Positions 9,372-18,987 of a stretch of DNA of 64,000 nucleotides are shown in pieces. Numbering within the stretch: position 1 is the first letter of the stretch; each line of letters starts with the position of its first letter. The stretch is from assembly GCA_020849295.1 (NCBI GenBank), contig JADLGN010000020.1, positions 1 through 64,000 of the forward strand, in the 5' to 3' direction. Under the pieces are notes generated by a model. It was given only the letters and a program-made list of their open reading frames with translations. It searched no databases and was not told the origin of the DNA. The translations under genes and the position numbers were made by a program. This DNA is from Bacteroidia bacterium (GTDB taxonomy: Bacteria; Bacteroidota; Bacteroidia; NS11-12g; UBA9320).

Positions 9372-9925
9372 TTTTTTTGAATAGTCTTTAACACTACAAG
9401 TATATTTCTATAATTGCGTGCAAAGTCTATAAATAACAATTTTAATGAGGGTTTGCTTGTTATTTCAATATCATAATTATTTGCATTTTTATTATTAATT
9501 TTATATTTAATTATGTCGTTTATGAAATAATTGCTTTTTTTAAAGATGATAAAATTATCTTTTTCATCAATAACTTTCCATTTTAAATTGCATAATTTTA
9601 ATTTGATTTCATTAAAATCATTCAACCTGTCAATTGGTACTAATACATTTAATTTTTGTTTTGATTTTAGATAAAATTTTAAATCAAAATTGTTAAAATT
9701 AGCAAATGCAAAAGCATTTATCATTACAAATGGAAGTGCCAGAGCAATTGAAAAAAATAGAATTCTAATAAAAACAACTTGGTTTGAATTAAAATCCGAT
9801 TTTGTAAGAAATGCCAGATACATCAGCGGCGTTGCAATAAAAATCAATAATATATATTGAAAAAATATTGCAGAAAGTTTAAAAAAGAAACTGTTTGGAT
9901 TCAATTCAATAAAAAAATTGAGCAA
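9368..9925 (-). CDS. Hypothetical membrane protein
   Basis: A 185-residue protein with two predicted membrane segments (about residues 16-40 and 51-74), followed by a cytosolic or periplasmic domain of about 110 residues rich in Lys, Asn and Ile. I do not recognise a family. It starts 2 bases after the stop of the degP gene on the same strand, so it is probably the second gene of a degP operon. That suggests, but does not show, a role in envelope maintenance. Confidence 0.7.
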   Translation of the reverse strand: MLNFFIELNPNSFFFKLSAIFFQYILLIFIATPLMYLAFLTKSDFNSNQVVFIRILFFSIALALPFVMINAFAFANFNNFDLKFYLKSKQKLNVLVPIDRLNDFNEIKLKLCNLKWKVIDEKDNFIIFKKSNYFINDIIKYKINNKNANNYDIEITSKPSLKLLFIDFARNYRNILVVLKTIQKN

Positions 9926-9927
9926 AT

Positions 9928-11406
9928 TTACTCTTTTTCTTTTATTCTCACAGCAAAAGCATCTTTAGAACCATCGGGCATAATACCATCAATAAGAATA
10001 GAACCTGTCTGGTCTTCAAGCATTTTTACAACATCTTTTATAGTATATACAGGTTTTTTATCAATTGATGTAATAATAAATCCTTCAGGTATTCCTTTAT
10101 CTTTAAAAGGGCTTTTACCAAGTTTTGAGATTTTTACTCCATTTTGGATTTTAAATTTAGTTTTATCGTCTTTACTAATATTTTCAAATGTGGCTCCTAA
10201 TATTGTTTTAGTTTCTGTTTTGGCAGTTGCATCAATTTCTGATTTCCCGTCTTTTGAACGAAGTGTTACTTCAATCTCTAATTTTTTATTGTTTCTGCTT
10301 ATCAATAATTTTACTTTATCACCCGGATAGTATCTGCTTACCTGTTCTTGTAAGTTTGAAGAAGAATTAACAGCTACATCATTTATTTTAAGAATAACAT
10401 CACCTTTTTTTATACCTGCTTTATCAGCAGCACTACCTTCTACCACTTCTGGTATATATACTCCGTTTATTTCTTTTATACCTTCTTTTTCTGCAATTTC
10501 AGAAGTAAGATCCTGTATTCTCACACCAAGTATTGCACGTTTTACTTCGCCGTATTTCTTAATATCATCCAATACTTTTTTTACAATATTTACAGGTACT
10601 GCAAAAGAGTATCCTGAATAGCTACCGGTTTGTGAAGCAATAGCCGTATTTATACCTATCAATTCTCCATTTACATTTACAAGCGCACCGCCACTATTTC
10701 CCGGATTTACTGCAGCATCTGTTTGTATAAAGTTTTCTATTGCATAATCTGTATTTTGTCTAAGCAAATTAATATTTCTTCCTTTTGCACTTATAATACC
10801 TGCTGTAACAGTAGAAGTTAGGTTAAATGGATTTCCAACTGCTATAACCCACTCGCCAACTTTTATATTGTCAGAATTTCCAAATGGCAAAAACATTAAT
10901 CCTGTTTCTTCAATTTTTAATAATGCTAAGTCTGTTTCAGGATCAGTACCTACAACTTCAGCAAAATAAGTTCTGCGGTCGTTTAATACTACCTCAACTT
11001 TTGATGCATTTTCTACAACATGATTATTTGTTGCAATATATCCGTCAGGTGTTAGAATTACACCCGAACCAGAGGCTTCCTGTGGTTCTTGAGGATATCC
11101 TTTATCGTGAAAAAAATCAAAGGGATCGAAAAACTTCTCTTCTTCTTTGTTTTTGGATGTGCTTCCGCTGTAGCTTGTTTTAATATGAACTACTGTATGT
11201 ACTGCTTTGTCTGAAACAGCAACAAAATCAACATTTGGAATTGAGTTTACTTTTATTGCATTTGAAGAGTAAGCTTTTTGAATTTCAGAAATACTTAAAC
11301 CGCTTTTTTCTTTATTAAAATAATTATTAATACTAAGAGCTACAATACCACCGGCAATAGCAATAAGGAAAAAAATTAAAGATTTTATAATTGTTTTTTT
11401 GTTCAT
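9928..11406 (-). CDS. degP: Periplasmic serine protease/chaperone, DegP (HtrA) family
   Basis: From ATG 11406 this is a 492-residue trypsin-like protease with an N-terminal signal/anchor (IIKSLIFFLIAIAGGIVAL). The catalytic triad is His129 (NNHVV), Asp159 (TDLALL) and Ser238 (PGNSGGAL). Two PDZ domains follow, at about 300-390 (GVRIQDL) and 400-490. DegP proteins degrade or refold damaged envelope proteins. An upstream in-frame ATG at 11526 would add 40 residues ahead of the signal segment and would abut the sigma-factor promoter, so I prefer 11406. The gene is divergent from an ECF sigma factor, which hints at envelope-stress control. Confidence 0.93.
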   Translation of the reverse strand: MNKKTIIKSLIFFLIAIAGGIVALSINNYFNKEKSGLSISEIQKAYSSNAIKVNSIPNVDFVAVSDKAVHTVVHIKTSYSGSTSKNKEEEKFFDPFDFFHDKGYPQEPQEASGSGVILTPDGYIATNNHVVENASKVEVVLNDRRTYFAEVVGTDPETDLALLKIEETGLMFLPFGNSDNIKVGEWVIAVGNPFNLTSTVTAGIISAKGRNINLLRQNTDYAIENFIQTDAAVNPGNSGGALVNVNGELIGINTAIASQTGSYSGYSFAVPVNIVKKVLDDIKKYGEVKRAILGVRIQDLTSEIAEKEGIKEINGVYIPEVVEGSAADKAGIKKGDVILKINDVAVNSSSNLQEQVSRYYPGDKVKLLISRNNKKLEIEVTLRSKDGKSEIDATAKTETKTILGATFENISKDDKTKFKIQNGVKISKLGKSPFKDKGIPEGFIITSIDKKPVYTIKDVVKMLEDQTGSILIDGIMPDGSKDAFAVRIKEKE

Positions 11407-11527
11407 ATTAATTTTATTTGAGTTTGATATTGAATCTACAAAATAAATACCAAAAAGAATATTTAAATTGTTAAAAAATTCTTTATCAAAAAAAACGAAA
11501 TTATTTAAAAAATTATACTTCTTCATT

Positions 11528-11535
11528 TACCTTTG
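11528..11535 (+). promoter_or_regulatory. -7 promoter box (TACCTTTG) of the ECF sigma operon
   Basis: TACCTTTG matches TAnnTTTG exactly, 28 bases before the sigma-factor ATG. No -33 TTG is apparent. Confidence 0.45.
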
Positions 11536-11563
11536 TCGATTAATCAATATAAACTCTCTATAA

Positions 11564-12127
11564 ATGTTCGGACTTGGATTTTACTCCGACAGTGACTTGG
11601 TAAAGGAAATAAAACAAGGCAACGAAAAGGCTTTGCTTATCCTTTATAAGCAAAATATTAACAGTATTAAAAAATTTGTTTTGAACAATAATGGAAGTAT
11701 AGAAGAAGCGCAAGACGTACTGCAAGACACCTTGATAGCAGTATGGCAAAATGTAGCAAAACCTGATTTTTTGTTAAATGCAAAACTCAGCACTTATATA
11801 TTTTCAATTGCAAAAAACCAATGGTACAAGCAACTAAAAAGAAAAACACGTTTTAAAGTTGTAGATGAATCGGCAAGTGAAAATTTCAGAGCCGAAGAAA
11901 CACCATTGAAATATGATACTAAAATAGTTTGCGATTATGTAAATAAGTTGGACGAAACATGCCGTAAATTGTTAATGTATTTTTATTTTGACGGACTTGA
12001 CATGAACACAATTGCAGAACAAATGGGTTTTGCAAATTCAGATACCGTTAAATCAAAAAAATACCAATGTTTCAAAAAATTGGAATCAGCAGTCAAAGAA
12101 CATTTTGAAAAAGATGATTTTATTTAA
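11564..12127 (+). CDS. RNA polymerase sigma factor, ECF (sigma-70) family
   Basis: A 187-residue ECF sigma factor. Region 2 covers about residues 22-85 (EAQDVLQDTLIAVWQN is the -10 recognition helix). Region 4 lies at about 125-180 (helix-turn-helix around LDMNTIAEQMGFANSDTVKSKKYQ). It redirects RNA polymerase to a dedicated regulon. It is followed after 7 bases by a single-span membrane protein that looks like its anti-sigma partner. The divergent degP is a plausible target, but no ECF-type promoter was identified here. Confidence 0.93.
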   Translation: MFGLGFYSDSDLVKEIKQGNEKALLILYKQNINSIKKFVLNNNGSIEEAQDVLQDTLIAVWQNVAKPDFLLNAKLSTYIFSIAKNQWYKQLKRKTRFKVVDESASENFRAEETPLKYDTKIVCDYVNKLDETCRKLLMYFYFDGLDMNTIAEQMGFANSDTVKSKKYQCFKKLESAVKEHFEKDDFI

Positions 12128-12134
12128 AAATTAA

Positions 12135-13115
12135 ATGAAAAAGGATATTGAAAGAGTTTACTTAATTGACAGGTACCTAAAGGGGGAACTTACAGGATTA
12201 ACATTAGACGAATTTAAAAGCAGGTTAAAATCAGAACCTGATTTTGCTGCTGAAGTAGAGACACAAAAAGCAATAATAGAAGGTATAAAACTTGCCCGAA
12301 AAGAAGAACTTCTCGCATTATTGAGAGGACAAAAAACTCTTTCTTCTATTTCTCCAAAAACTACGGAACAAAAACAAGAAAGGGTTTCTGAAATCTCAGA
12401 ACATCAAAATGAAACTGTAAACTCAAATAGTAATGAAACCACAGAAGTTTATAGAATGAAACCAAATTATAATAACTGGTTTTATGCTGCAGTAGCCGTA
12501 TTGCTTACTCCATTTATATTTTACTTTGTTTTTATTTACTTTATCAAGGAAAATTCAGAACCACTAAGCAATAATGAAAATTCAACAGAACAAACAACAT
12601 TTGCCGATACAAACAATAGCACAGAAGAACAAAAGGATATTGTAAAACAAAATCAAACAACTCTGCCATCGGACACTACAAGCAGTAGTAACAATATAGC
12701 AATAAATACAGAAGATAGTATTGTAATTAAAAAAGATAAAAAAATAGATGAAAGCACTATTTCTATAGCTAATTTTCAGTCAATAAATTCTGTAAATAAT
12801 GAAGAATCAAACAATGTTTCTAATCAACACTCAGAAAACTCATTAGGTGTAAATGCCATTAAAAAGTTAAACAATACAACTTTAAAAATAGAATATTGGG
12901 AGTCGGCAGTAAACTTTAATGGGTACAAACTTGATGGTAATAATTTGAAAGTTTTTGGTATAAAGCCAGACGATAAAGTTAGTTTTAAGTTTTTAGACGA
13001 TAAACTTTATATTAAGAAAAAAGAAAATTACTACAAATTAGAGCCAAGCGGAGAATTTGAGCACTACACAAAGGAAGTTAACCGTGAAATAATAAAAATT
13101 CTTGATTCAAATTGA
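12135..13115 (+). CDS. Probable membrane-anchored anti-sigma factor
   Basis: A 326-residue protein with an acidic/helical N-terminal cytosolic region (about 1-65, DRYLKGELTGLTLDEFKSRL) that resembles the zinc-free anti-sigma domains of Bacteroidota. A low-complexity linker follows, then one membrane span at about 115-137. The low-complexity periplasmic part (140-235) is rich in Asn, Ser and Thr, and a small folded C-terminus follows it. Assignment rests on topology and on position directly after the ECF sigma gene. The stop overlaps the dapF start (TTGA), showing translational coupling. Confidence 0.65.
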   Translation: MKKDIERVYLIDRYLKGELTGLTLDEFKSRLKSEPDFAAEVETQKAIIEGIKLARKEELLALLRGQKTLSSISPKTTEQKQERVSEISEHQNETVNSNSNETTEVYRMKPNYNNWFYAAVAVLLTPFIFYFVFIYFIKENSEPLSNNENSTEQTTFADTNNSTEEQKDIVKQNQTTLPSDTTSSSNNIAINTEDSIVIKKDKKIDESTISIANFQSINSVNNEESNNVSNQHSENSLGVNAIKKLNNTTLKIEYWESAVNFNGYKLDGNNLKVFGIKPDDKVSFKFLDDKLYIKKKENYYKLEPSGEFEHYTKEVNREIIKILDSN

Positions 13116-13933
13116 TAATTAAAATTGAAAAATATCAAGGAACCGGAAACGATTTTGTTATATTAAACAACTACAACAAGGATTTTAATCATAATCCAAA
13201 ACTTGCAATTAGGCTTTGTAACCGACACTTTGGTATTGGGGCAGATGGACTTATTGTAATTGAAAATTCTGAAAATGCAGACTTTAAAATGATTTTTTAT
13301 AACCCTGACGGCAATCAGAGTTTTTGCGGAAATGGAAGTAGATGTGCCGTAAAATTTGCTTTTGAAAATAAAATAATTAAACACAAAAACACTAAATTTA
13401 TTTCTACAGATGGTTTACACAATGGCTTTGTTGATGGCGAAACAGTTGAAATTGATATAAATGAACCTATTTTTTATTCTACTCCTGACTTACAAAAACC
13501 AAACATTGAGATTACTAATATTGATTTTTTAAATACGGGCTCGCCTCATTTGATTATTTTTTTAAAAAAAGAAATTGACTTAAAAAAACTAAACGTAAAT
13601 GAAATTGGAGCATTTTATAGAAACAATAAAATATTTGAAGTAAATGGAGGAGTAAATGTAAATTTTGTATATCCGATTGAAACCTCAAAAATATATATAA
13701 GGACTTATGAAAGAGGAGTAGAAAACGAAACTCTAAGTTGTGGAACTGGCGTTACAGCAGCAGCAATTAGTTATCATAAATATTTTATGAATAATAATAA
13801 AAACAATAATATTAGGGTAATTACACAAGGCGGAAATCTAAATGTAAAATTTGATTATACAGATAACAATTATAGTAATATAAAGCTTTGCGGACCTGCT
13901 AATTTTGTTTTTTCAGCACAAATTGATATATAA
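13112..13933 (+). CDS. dapF: Diaminopimelate epimerase
   Basis: A 273-residue enzyme interconverting LL- and meso-diaminopimelate for lysine and peptidoglycan synthesis. Both catalytic cysteines are present: Cys72 in FCGNGSRC and Cys210 in ETLSCGTGV. The N-terminus KYQGTGNDFVI is the family hallmark. It must begin near TTG 13112, because no ATG or GTG lies between the stop of the preceding gene and this motif. It overlaps the anti-sigma gene stop by 4 bases. Confidence 0.95.
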   Translation: MIIKIEKYQGTGNDFVILNNYNKDFNHNPKLAIRLCNRHFGIGADGLIVIENSENADFKMIFYNPDGNQSFCGNGSRCAVKFAFENKIIKHKNTKFISTDGLHNGFVDGETVEIDINEPIFYSTPDLQKPNIEITNIDFLNTGSPHLIIFLKKEIDLKKLNVNEIGAFYRNNKIFEVNGGVNVNFVYPIETSKIYIRTYERGVENETLSCGTGVTAAAISYHKYFMNNNKNNNIRVITQGGNLNVKFDYTDNNYSNIKLCGPANFVFSAQIDI

Positions 13934-14041
13934 AAATCAGCATTTTTGTTTCAATTTTTATACTTTAATAAAAACTGTGAATATTATATTTTATTTAATT
14001 CTTTTATTTTTCAATAAAAAACCAATACTTTGTGCTGAAAT

Positions 14042-16729
14042 ATGAAGAGCCTAAATAGAATTTATCTTATATTTTACTTGTTTTTTTTTCATTCAATTGC
14101 TTTAAAGTCTCAAAATTTTGAAAGCAAAAACATTACAAGTCAATTTTATTCTCTTTCTGACAACTCAAATATTGAAGATACAAAATCCTCTTTTCTAAAC
14201 AATTCAAATAGCCAGAAAAAGAGTTTTATATTTGATTTTTACAATACAAGTCTGCAGAAAGCTAAAAAAGAAAACAATAATGGAGATATTGCAGTAAGTT
14301 ATTATAACTTAGGTTTATCTTCATACCAAAATGGCGAAATTGAAACTGCTTTAGATTATTTAAATAATTGTATCTCAAGTTGTAATTCGAAAAATTGTGA
14401 TGATGTAAAAAATTCTGCGACTTATTTAATCGGACTGATATATGGACTAAACGGAAATTATAGTAAAGCAACAGACAAAATAAATTCTGCAAAAGAATAT
14501 TTTACAAAAAAAAATAACAAACGAGGTATTTCTGATTACTATTATTATTCGGGGATTTTAAATATTGAAAGTGGAAATTTTGAAACGGCTTTTGAAAATT
14601 TGTTTGAAGCAATATTCATTAAAACAGAAATTGATGATAATAAGGGAATAGCCGAAACAAAATTAATAATTGCAAAATTTCTTTTATTGCACGAGCAAAG
14701 TGCTGAAGCATTAAAATATGCAAATGACGCTGTTGAATATGCCGAAATATCTTCAGATCAAAGAATAAAAGCTAATGCTTTAAATCTTTTGGGCGAAGCC
14801 TTTACTCTGGATAAAAAATATTCAAAAGCTAACCTGTATATAGTATCATCACAAACAATAAACGAAGAAATAGAAAATATAGCCGGACTTATTCAAAATA
14901 AAAATGCTCTTGCTAATTTGGCAATAGAAATGAATGAAATGAAATTAGCCGAAGAAATTCTTAATAATTCTCTGCACTTACAAGATAAAATTAAAAATAA
15001 AAACTTTGAAGCTTATACTAATTATATTTTCGCAAAATTATATTTTAAAGCAAATAAAAATTCACAATCTCTTGCATATCTAAACAAAGCTGAAAATTTG
15101 GCAGACATTAATTCTAAATTAATTGTAAAATATAAGGTTTATAAGCTTTTTGAAGAAATTTATAAAAACCAAAAAGATTATAAAAATATAGCCTCTATAA
15201 ATGAAAAAATAAAGATTCTTGACAGTAGATATAATTTTAATTCTTCATACCAGCTTTTTTCTAAATTTGAAAAATCGAGAACCAAAATTGAAAAAGAAAA
15301 AAAAGAAATTGTATCACAAGCAGAAGATAAGTATCAGTCTGTCTTGGCTAAATCAACTCAATTCAAACTTTATGCACTATCGGGTATTGTAGTTGCTTTA
15401 CTAATTATACTAGGTTTATTGGCATATCAGGCTTATACAAATAAGAAATCAAACAGAATACTTACCAAAAACAATCAAACTATAAATTTTAAAAACGAAG
15501 AACTGAAAAGATTGAACAATCACCTTGAAGAAGCCAGACGCAGGGCTGTAGTAGCAAATGATGCAAAGTCAAACTTTTTGGCAGTTACAAGCCATGAAAT
15601 AAGAACACCAATGAATGGTATAATCGGAATGTCTTCATTATTGCTTGATACCAAATTAGATGATGAGCAGAAAAAATTTGTAACAAGTATTCATAAAAAT
15701 GGCGAAAATCTACTTGTAATCTTAAATGATATACTCGATTTTTCAAAAATTGAGGCAGGAAAAATTGATATAGAAGAACAATCAATATATTTAGATAAAC
15801 TTTTTGAAGAAGTGTTTACAATTTTCGAAAAACAAGCACAAGACAAAAATATTAATCTTATAAAAGAAATAGTTCCGGGAGCACCTAAATATATAAAAGG
15901 AGATTTGCTTAGAATTAGGCAGGTGCTGGTAAATCTTGTAAGTAATTCAATAAAATTCACAAAAGACGGATTTGTAAAAATAAGATTAGAACAACTTGAA
16001 GAAAGAAACGAGGGAGAAAAAACATTTTCGAAATTAAGGTATTCTGTAATAGACGATGGAATAGGAATATCAGCAGAAAAACAAGAGAAAATTTTTGAAT
16101 CTTTTGAACAAGAAGACTCATCTACATCACGCAAATTTGGTGGAATTGGTCTTGGCTTAAGTATTTCAAAAAGACTTGTTGAACTTATGGGCGGAATGAT
16201 AGGACTTAATTCTGTAAAAGATAAAGGCACAACATTTTATTTTGATATTTTGTCAGAAGTTTCTTCAGACACAATAGTAACTCATGAAGAGAAAAAAGAA
16301 AAAGTAAAGGTAGAAAAAGAAAAATTATTAGCAGAATCTTGCCCATTGAGCATAATGGTTGCCGAAGACAATCCTTTTAATAAAATGTATATTGAAAAAT
16401 TGTTTCATAATTTCGGGTATAGTGAAGTTTCGTTTGCTGAAAATGGCTTTGAAGCTCTATCACTGATGAATAGCGGAACTTATGATGTAATATTTATGGA
16501 TATACAAATGCCAGAAATGGATGGAATAGAAACTACACATAAAATAATTGAAACATATCAAGAAAACAGACCTTTGATAGTTGCACTTACAGCTGATGCG
16601 CAAGGTACAAATGGCGACTATTACATTAATCAAGGTTTTGATGAATATCTTGGAAAACCATTTAAATCTGAAGAACTGAAAAGTATGTTAGAAAAAATTT
16701 GCAATAAAAAAAATGTTCTTACAACTTAG
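14042..16729 (+). CDS. Hybrid sensor histidine kinase with periplasmic TPR domain
   Basis: An 895-residue protein with a signal peptide (about 1-23), about seven TPR-like helical repeats (60-400), a coiled coil (405-440) and one membrane span (444-463). The cytosolic part has HisKA with phospho-accepting His518 ([14 protein letters not shown]) and a HATPase_c domain (about 620-755, [12 protein letters not shown] and [12 protein letters not shown]). A C-terminal receiver domain carries Asp820 (DIQMPEMDG). There is no DNA-binding output, and no partner regulator lies nearby, so phosphate would have to be passed on elsewhere. It stands alone between dapF and the convergent pabB. Confidence 0.9.
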   Translation: MKSLNRIYLIFYLFFFHSIALKSQNFESKNITSQFYSLSDNSNIEDTKSSFLNNSNSQKKSFIFDFYNTSLQKAKKENNNGDIAVSYYNLGLSSYQNGEIETALDYLNNCISSCNSKNCDDVKNSATYLIGLIYGLNGNYSKATDKINSAKEYFTKKNNKRGISDYYYYSGILNIESGNFETAFENLFEAIFIKTEIDDNKGIAETKLIIAKFLLLHEQSAEALKYANDAVEYAEISSDQRIKANALNLLGEAFTLDKKYSKANLYIVSSQTINEEIENIAGLIQNKNALANLAIEMNEMKLAEEILNNSLHLQDKIKNKNFEAYTNYIFAKLYFKANKNSQSLAYLNKAENLADINSKLIVKYKVYKLFEEIYKNQKDYKNIASINEKIKILDSRYNFNSSYQLFSKFEKSRTKIEKEKKEIVSQAEDKYQSVLAKSTQFKLYALSGIVVALLIILGLLAYQAYTNKKSNRILTKNNQTINFKNEELKRLNNHLEEARRRAVVANDAKSNFLAVTSHEIRTPMNGIIGMSSLLLDTKLDDEQKKFVTSIHKNGENLLVILNDILDFSKIEAGKIDIEEQSIYLDKLFEEVFTIFEKQAQDKNINLIKEIVPGAPKYIKGDLLRIRQVLVNLVSNSIKFTKDGFVKIRLEQLEERNEGEKTFSKLRYSVIDDGIGISAEKQEKIFESFEQEDSSTSRKFGGIGLGLSISKRLVELMGGMIGLNSVKDKGTTFYFDILSEVSSDTIVTHEEKKEKVKVEKEKLLAESCPLSIMVAEDNPFNKMYIEKLFHNFGYSEVSFAENGFEALSLMNSGTYDVIFMDIQMPEMDGIETTHKIIETYQENRPLIVALTADAQGTNGDYYINQGFDEYLGKPFKSEELKSMLEKICNKKNVLTT

Positions 16730-16734
16730 CTTTT

Positions 16735-18009
16735 CTATTTAATTAATTTTTTAATAGCTTCGGTTTTCACTAATATCTCTTTCAATTCCTCTTTTGCATC
16801 AGAATCAATAGTTATTGCACCGCCTGAGTAATAAGCTATTTTTTTTAAGTATGAATCATAAAATGCTGTTCTTATTAATACATTAAAATCAAAATCTTCC
16901 CAAGGAGTAATATAGCCTAAAGCACCTGAATACCACTCTCTGTCAAAATTTTCGGATATTTCAATCAATTGCATTGCTGCAATTTTAGGGGTTCCTGTCA
17001 TGCTCCCCATAGGAAATGTAGAACTAATTATTTCTTTTAAATCAACTTTTGCTTTCAATTGAGAACTTATTGTAGAAACCATTTGATGAACCTGTGAATA
17101 AGAATAAATACCAAATAGCTCTTCAACTTTAACACTTCCCGCAACAGACACCTTTGACAAATCATTTCTTACCAAATCTACTATCATTACATTTTCTGCC
17201 ATTTCTTTTACGCTATTTTTTAATGAATTTTTATTTTCTATATCTACTTCCAAATTTTCATCTCTGGCTATCGTACCTTTTATTGGTTGAGATATTAGTT
17301 TATTTTTTATTTTATATAAAAATCTTTCAGGACTTGCACTCATCACATACTTATTGTGAATTGCAAAATACGCAGAAAACGGCGTTGGCGAATTTTTAAC
17401 AAGATTTTCGTAAAAACTTATAGGACTTTTCAATTCAATATCTTGGTATAAAAATCTTTCGCAAAGATTTAGTTCATATACATTTCCTTTTATAATTTCA
17501 TTTTTAATTGAGTTTACTTTTGAAATGTATTCTGACTTGTTTATTTCTGGATGAATTAATTTTCTATTTGAAATATCAAATTTATCATTGATTTGAGTTG
17601 AATTTATTTTGTCAAAATGATACTCGGCATTTGCACCGTAAATAATTAAATTATTTTCAAAATCAACTGTGATAACAGTTTCGGGCTTAAAAAACATAAT
17701 ATCGCTCCATCCAAAACACTTATCATTTTCAGATTTTAACTTTTCTATTTCATTTTTCAGGTTATATCCCAATATCCCAAAATACCAGCATTTTTCAGAA
17801 TAAATTTTGTCTAATAATTCAATACTGTTATTTGCAGGCTCTAAAATTTTATCACCTCCAAAGCTAGCAATTATCTTATAATTACCTTTAAAAAACTGAG
17901 GATGTAATAGACAACTGTCAAGTATTACAGATGGGTTAAACAATGAAACATATTGTTTAAGTTTTTGTGAAAATGCTAAATAATCATCATGTAATTTTAA
18001 AGAAAGCAA
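16735..18009 (-). CDS. pabB: Aminodeoxychorismate synthase component I (chorismate-binding enzyme)
   Basis: A 424-residue chorismate-utilising enzyme. The PIKGT motif (242-246), with Lys244, is the PabB type. TrpE has Ala at that position. Other family motifs are DLVRNDLSKV, GSMTGTPKIAAMQLI and WYSGALGYI. It makes 4-amino-4-deoxychorismate for folate synthesis. The glutaminase partner PabA and the lyase PabC are not in the window. It is the last gene of a minus-strand run, 19 bases after the nucleotidyltransferase. Confidence 0.9.
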   Translation of the reverse strand: MLSLKLHDDYLAFSQKLKQYVSLFNPSVILDSCLLHPQFFKGNYKIIASFGGDKILEPANNSIELLDKIYSEKCWYFGILGYNLKNEIEKLKSENDKCFGWSDIMFFKPETVITVDFENNLIIYGANAEYHFDKINSTQINDKFDISNRKLIHPEINKSEYISKVNSIKNEIIKGNVYELNLCERFLYQDIELKSPISFYENLVKNSPTPFSAYFAIHNKYVMSASPERFLYKIKNKLISQPIKGTIARDENLEVDIENKNSLKNSVKEMAENVMIVDLVRNDLSKVSVAGSVKVEELFGIYSYSQVHQMVSTISSQLKAKVDLKEIISSTFPMGSMTGTPKIAAMQLIEISENFDREWYSGALGYITPWEDFDFNVLIRTAFYDSYLKKIAYYSGGAITIDSDAKEELKEILVKTEAIKKLIK

Positions 18010-18028
18010 TTTCTTTAAATTAAATTTT

Positions 18029-18934
18029 TCAATTTTGCCAAACCTGAAACTTGTAATTTCCGTTTTCAGAAAATTTCTTAAATACTTTCATCACTGTTTC
18101 TTTATCTTCTTTGTACGTTACACCATACCACTGGTCTTTTGAAGTCATTACTTGCAATTCAATTTTACCTGATTTAATAAGTTCGTCAATTATCATTGGA
18201 ATAAAAAACTCTGAAGATTTATCGTTTCCATGCAGGTTAAGAAAATTAACAAAACTATTTTTTAAATGATTAAAGATAGATATATCAAAACCCCAAAAAT
18301 TCATTGAAACTACTGAGTTTTCGTCAAGTTTTATTTTATCATTTAATTCTAAAAAATAAATTCCGTCAATTTCTCTTTTTATCTTAGTCCTTTCTTTTAT
18401 ATCAGTAAGTAAACCATTACTTGTAATACAAACTCCACGGCTAACAAATCCATTTTCTGACAAAGTGTTTTTTAATGAATAACCCACCATTCCATACTTT
18501 GTGGGCGAAACTTCGCTTTTAAGGAAATTATATATTTGTTTGTAGCTGTCTTTTCCATAATAGTCATCAGCATTAATCACAGCAAAAGGTTCGTTTAATA
18601 CTTTTTCGCATACAAGTATTGCATGTCCGGTTCCCCAAGGTTTTTCTCTTAGAGGTATATCTATACTCAACCCTTCAATTGTACTATCAATCTCCTGAAA
18701 AACATGAAAAATTTCTATATTTTCGGGTATTTTATTGCTGATTTTTTCTTTAAACTCATTTTCAAAACTTCTTCTTATAACGAATACTATTTTTTTAAAA
18801 CCGGCTTCAATAGCATCGTGAATTGAATAATCAATTATGGTTTCACCTGAGGGGCCAAGTTCGTCAAGTTGCTTTAGACCTCCATATCTGCTACCCATTC
18901 CCGCTGCCAAAATTACTAATGATGGATTTATCAT
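18029..18934 (-). CDS. NTP transferase domain protein (sugar-phosphate nucleotidyltransferase-like)
   Basis: A 301-residue GT-A-like nucleotidyltransferase. The nucleotide-binding loop LAAGMGSRYGGLKQL is at the N-terminus. WGTGHAIL and the metal-binding INADDYYG follow at about residues 100-125. The C-terminal half has no lipid or hexapeptide-repeat domain. The family activates sugar or alcohol phosphates with NTP; the substrate here is not evident. It lies in a minus-strand run between a sirtuin gene and pabB. Confidence 0.82.
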   Translation of the reverse strand: MINPSLVILAAGMGSRYGGLKQLDELGPSGETIIDYSIHDAIEAGFKKIVFVIRRSFENEFKEKISNKIPENIEIFHVFQEIDSTIEGLSIDIPLREKPWGTGHAILVCEKVLNEPFAVINADDYYGKDSYKQIYNFLKSEVSPTKYGMVGYSLKNTLSENGFVSRGVCITSNGLLTDIKERTKIKREIDGIYFLELNDKIKLDENSVVSMNFWGFDISIFNHLKNSFVNFLNLHGNDKSSEFFIPMIIDELIKSGKIELQVMTSKDQWYGVTYKEDKETVMKVFKKFSENGNYKFQVWQN

Positions 18935-18987
18935 ATTTAAAAATATTTCGCGAAATAAAGATTTTTAGGCAAAAGTGCAAGTTTAAG

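Noticed and set aside
11407..11526. 40-residue N-terminal extension of DegP from ATG 11526
   Set aside because: It would place Phe/Asn-rich sequence ahead of the signal segment and abut the sigma-factor promoter; ATG 11406 starts the normal signal sequence.
15691..16230. Minus-strand open frame of 179 codons inside the hybrid kinase
   Set aside because: It is antisense to the HisKA/HATPase region; Ser/Phe/Pro-rich shadow with no recognisable motif.
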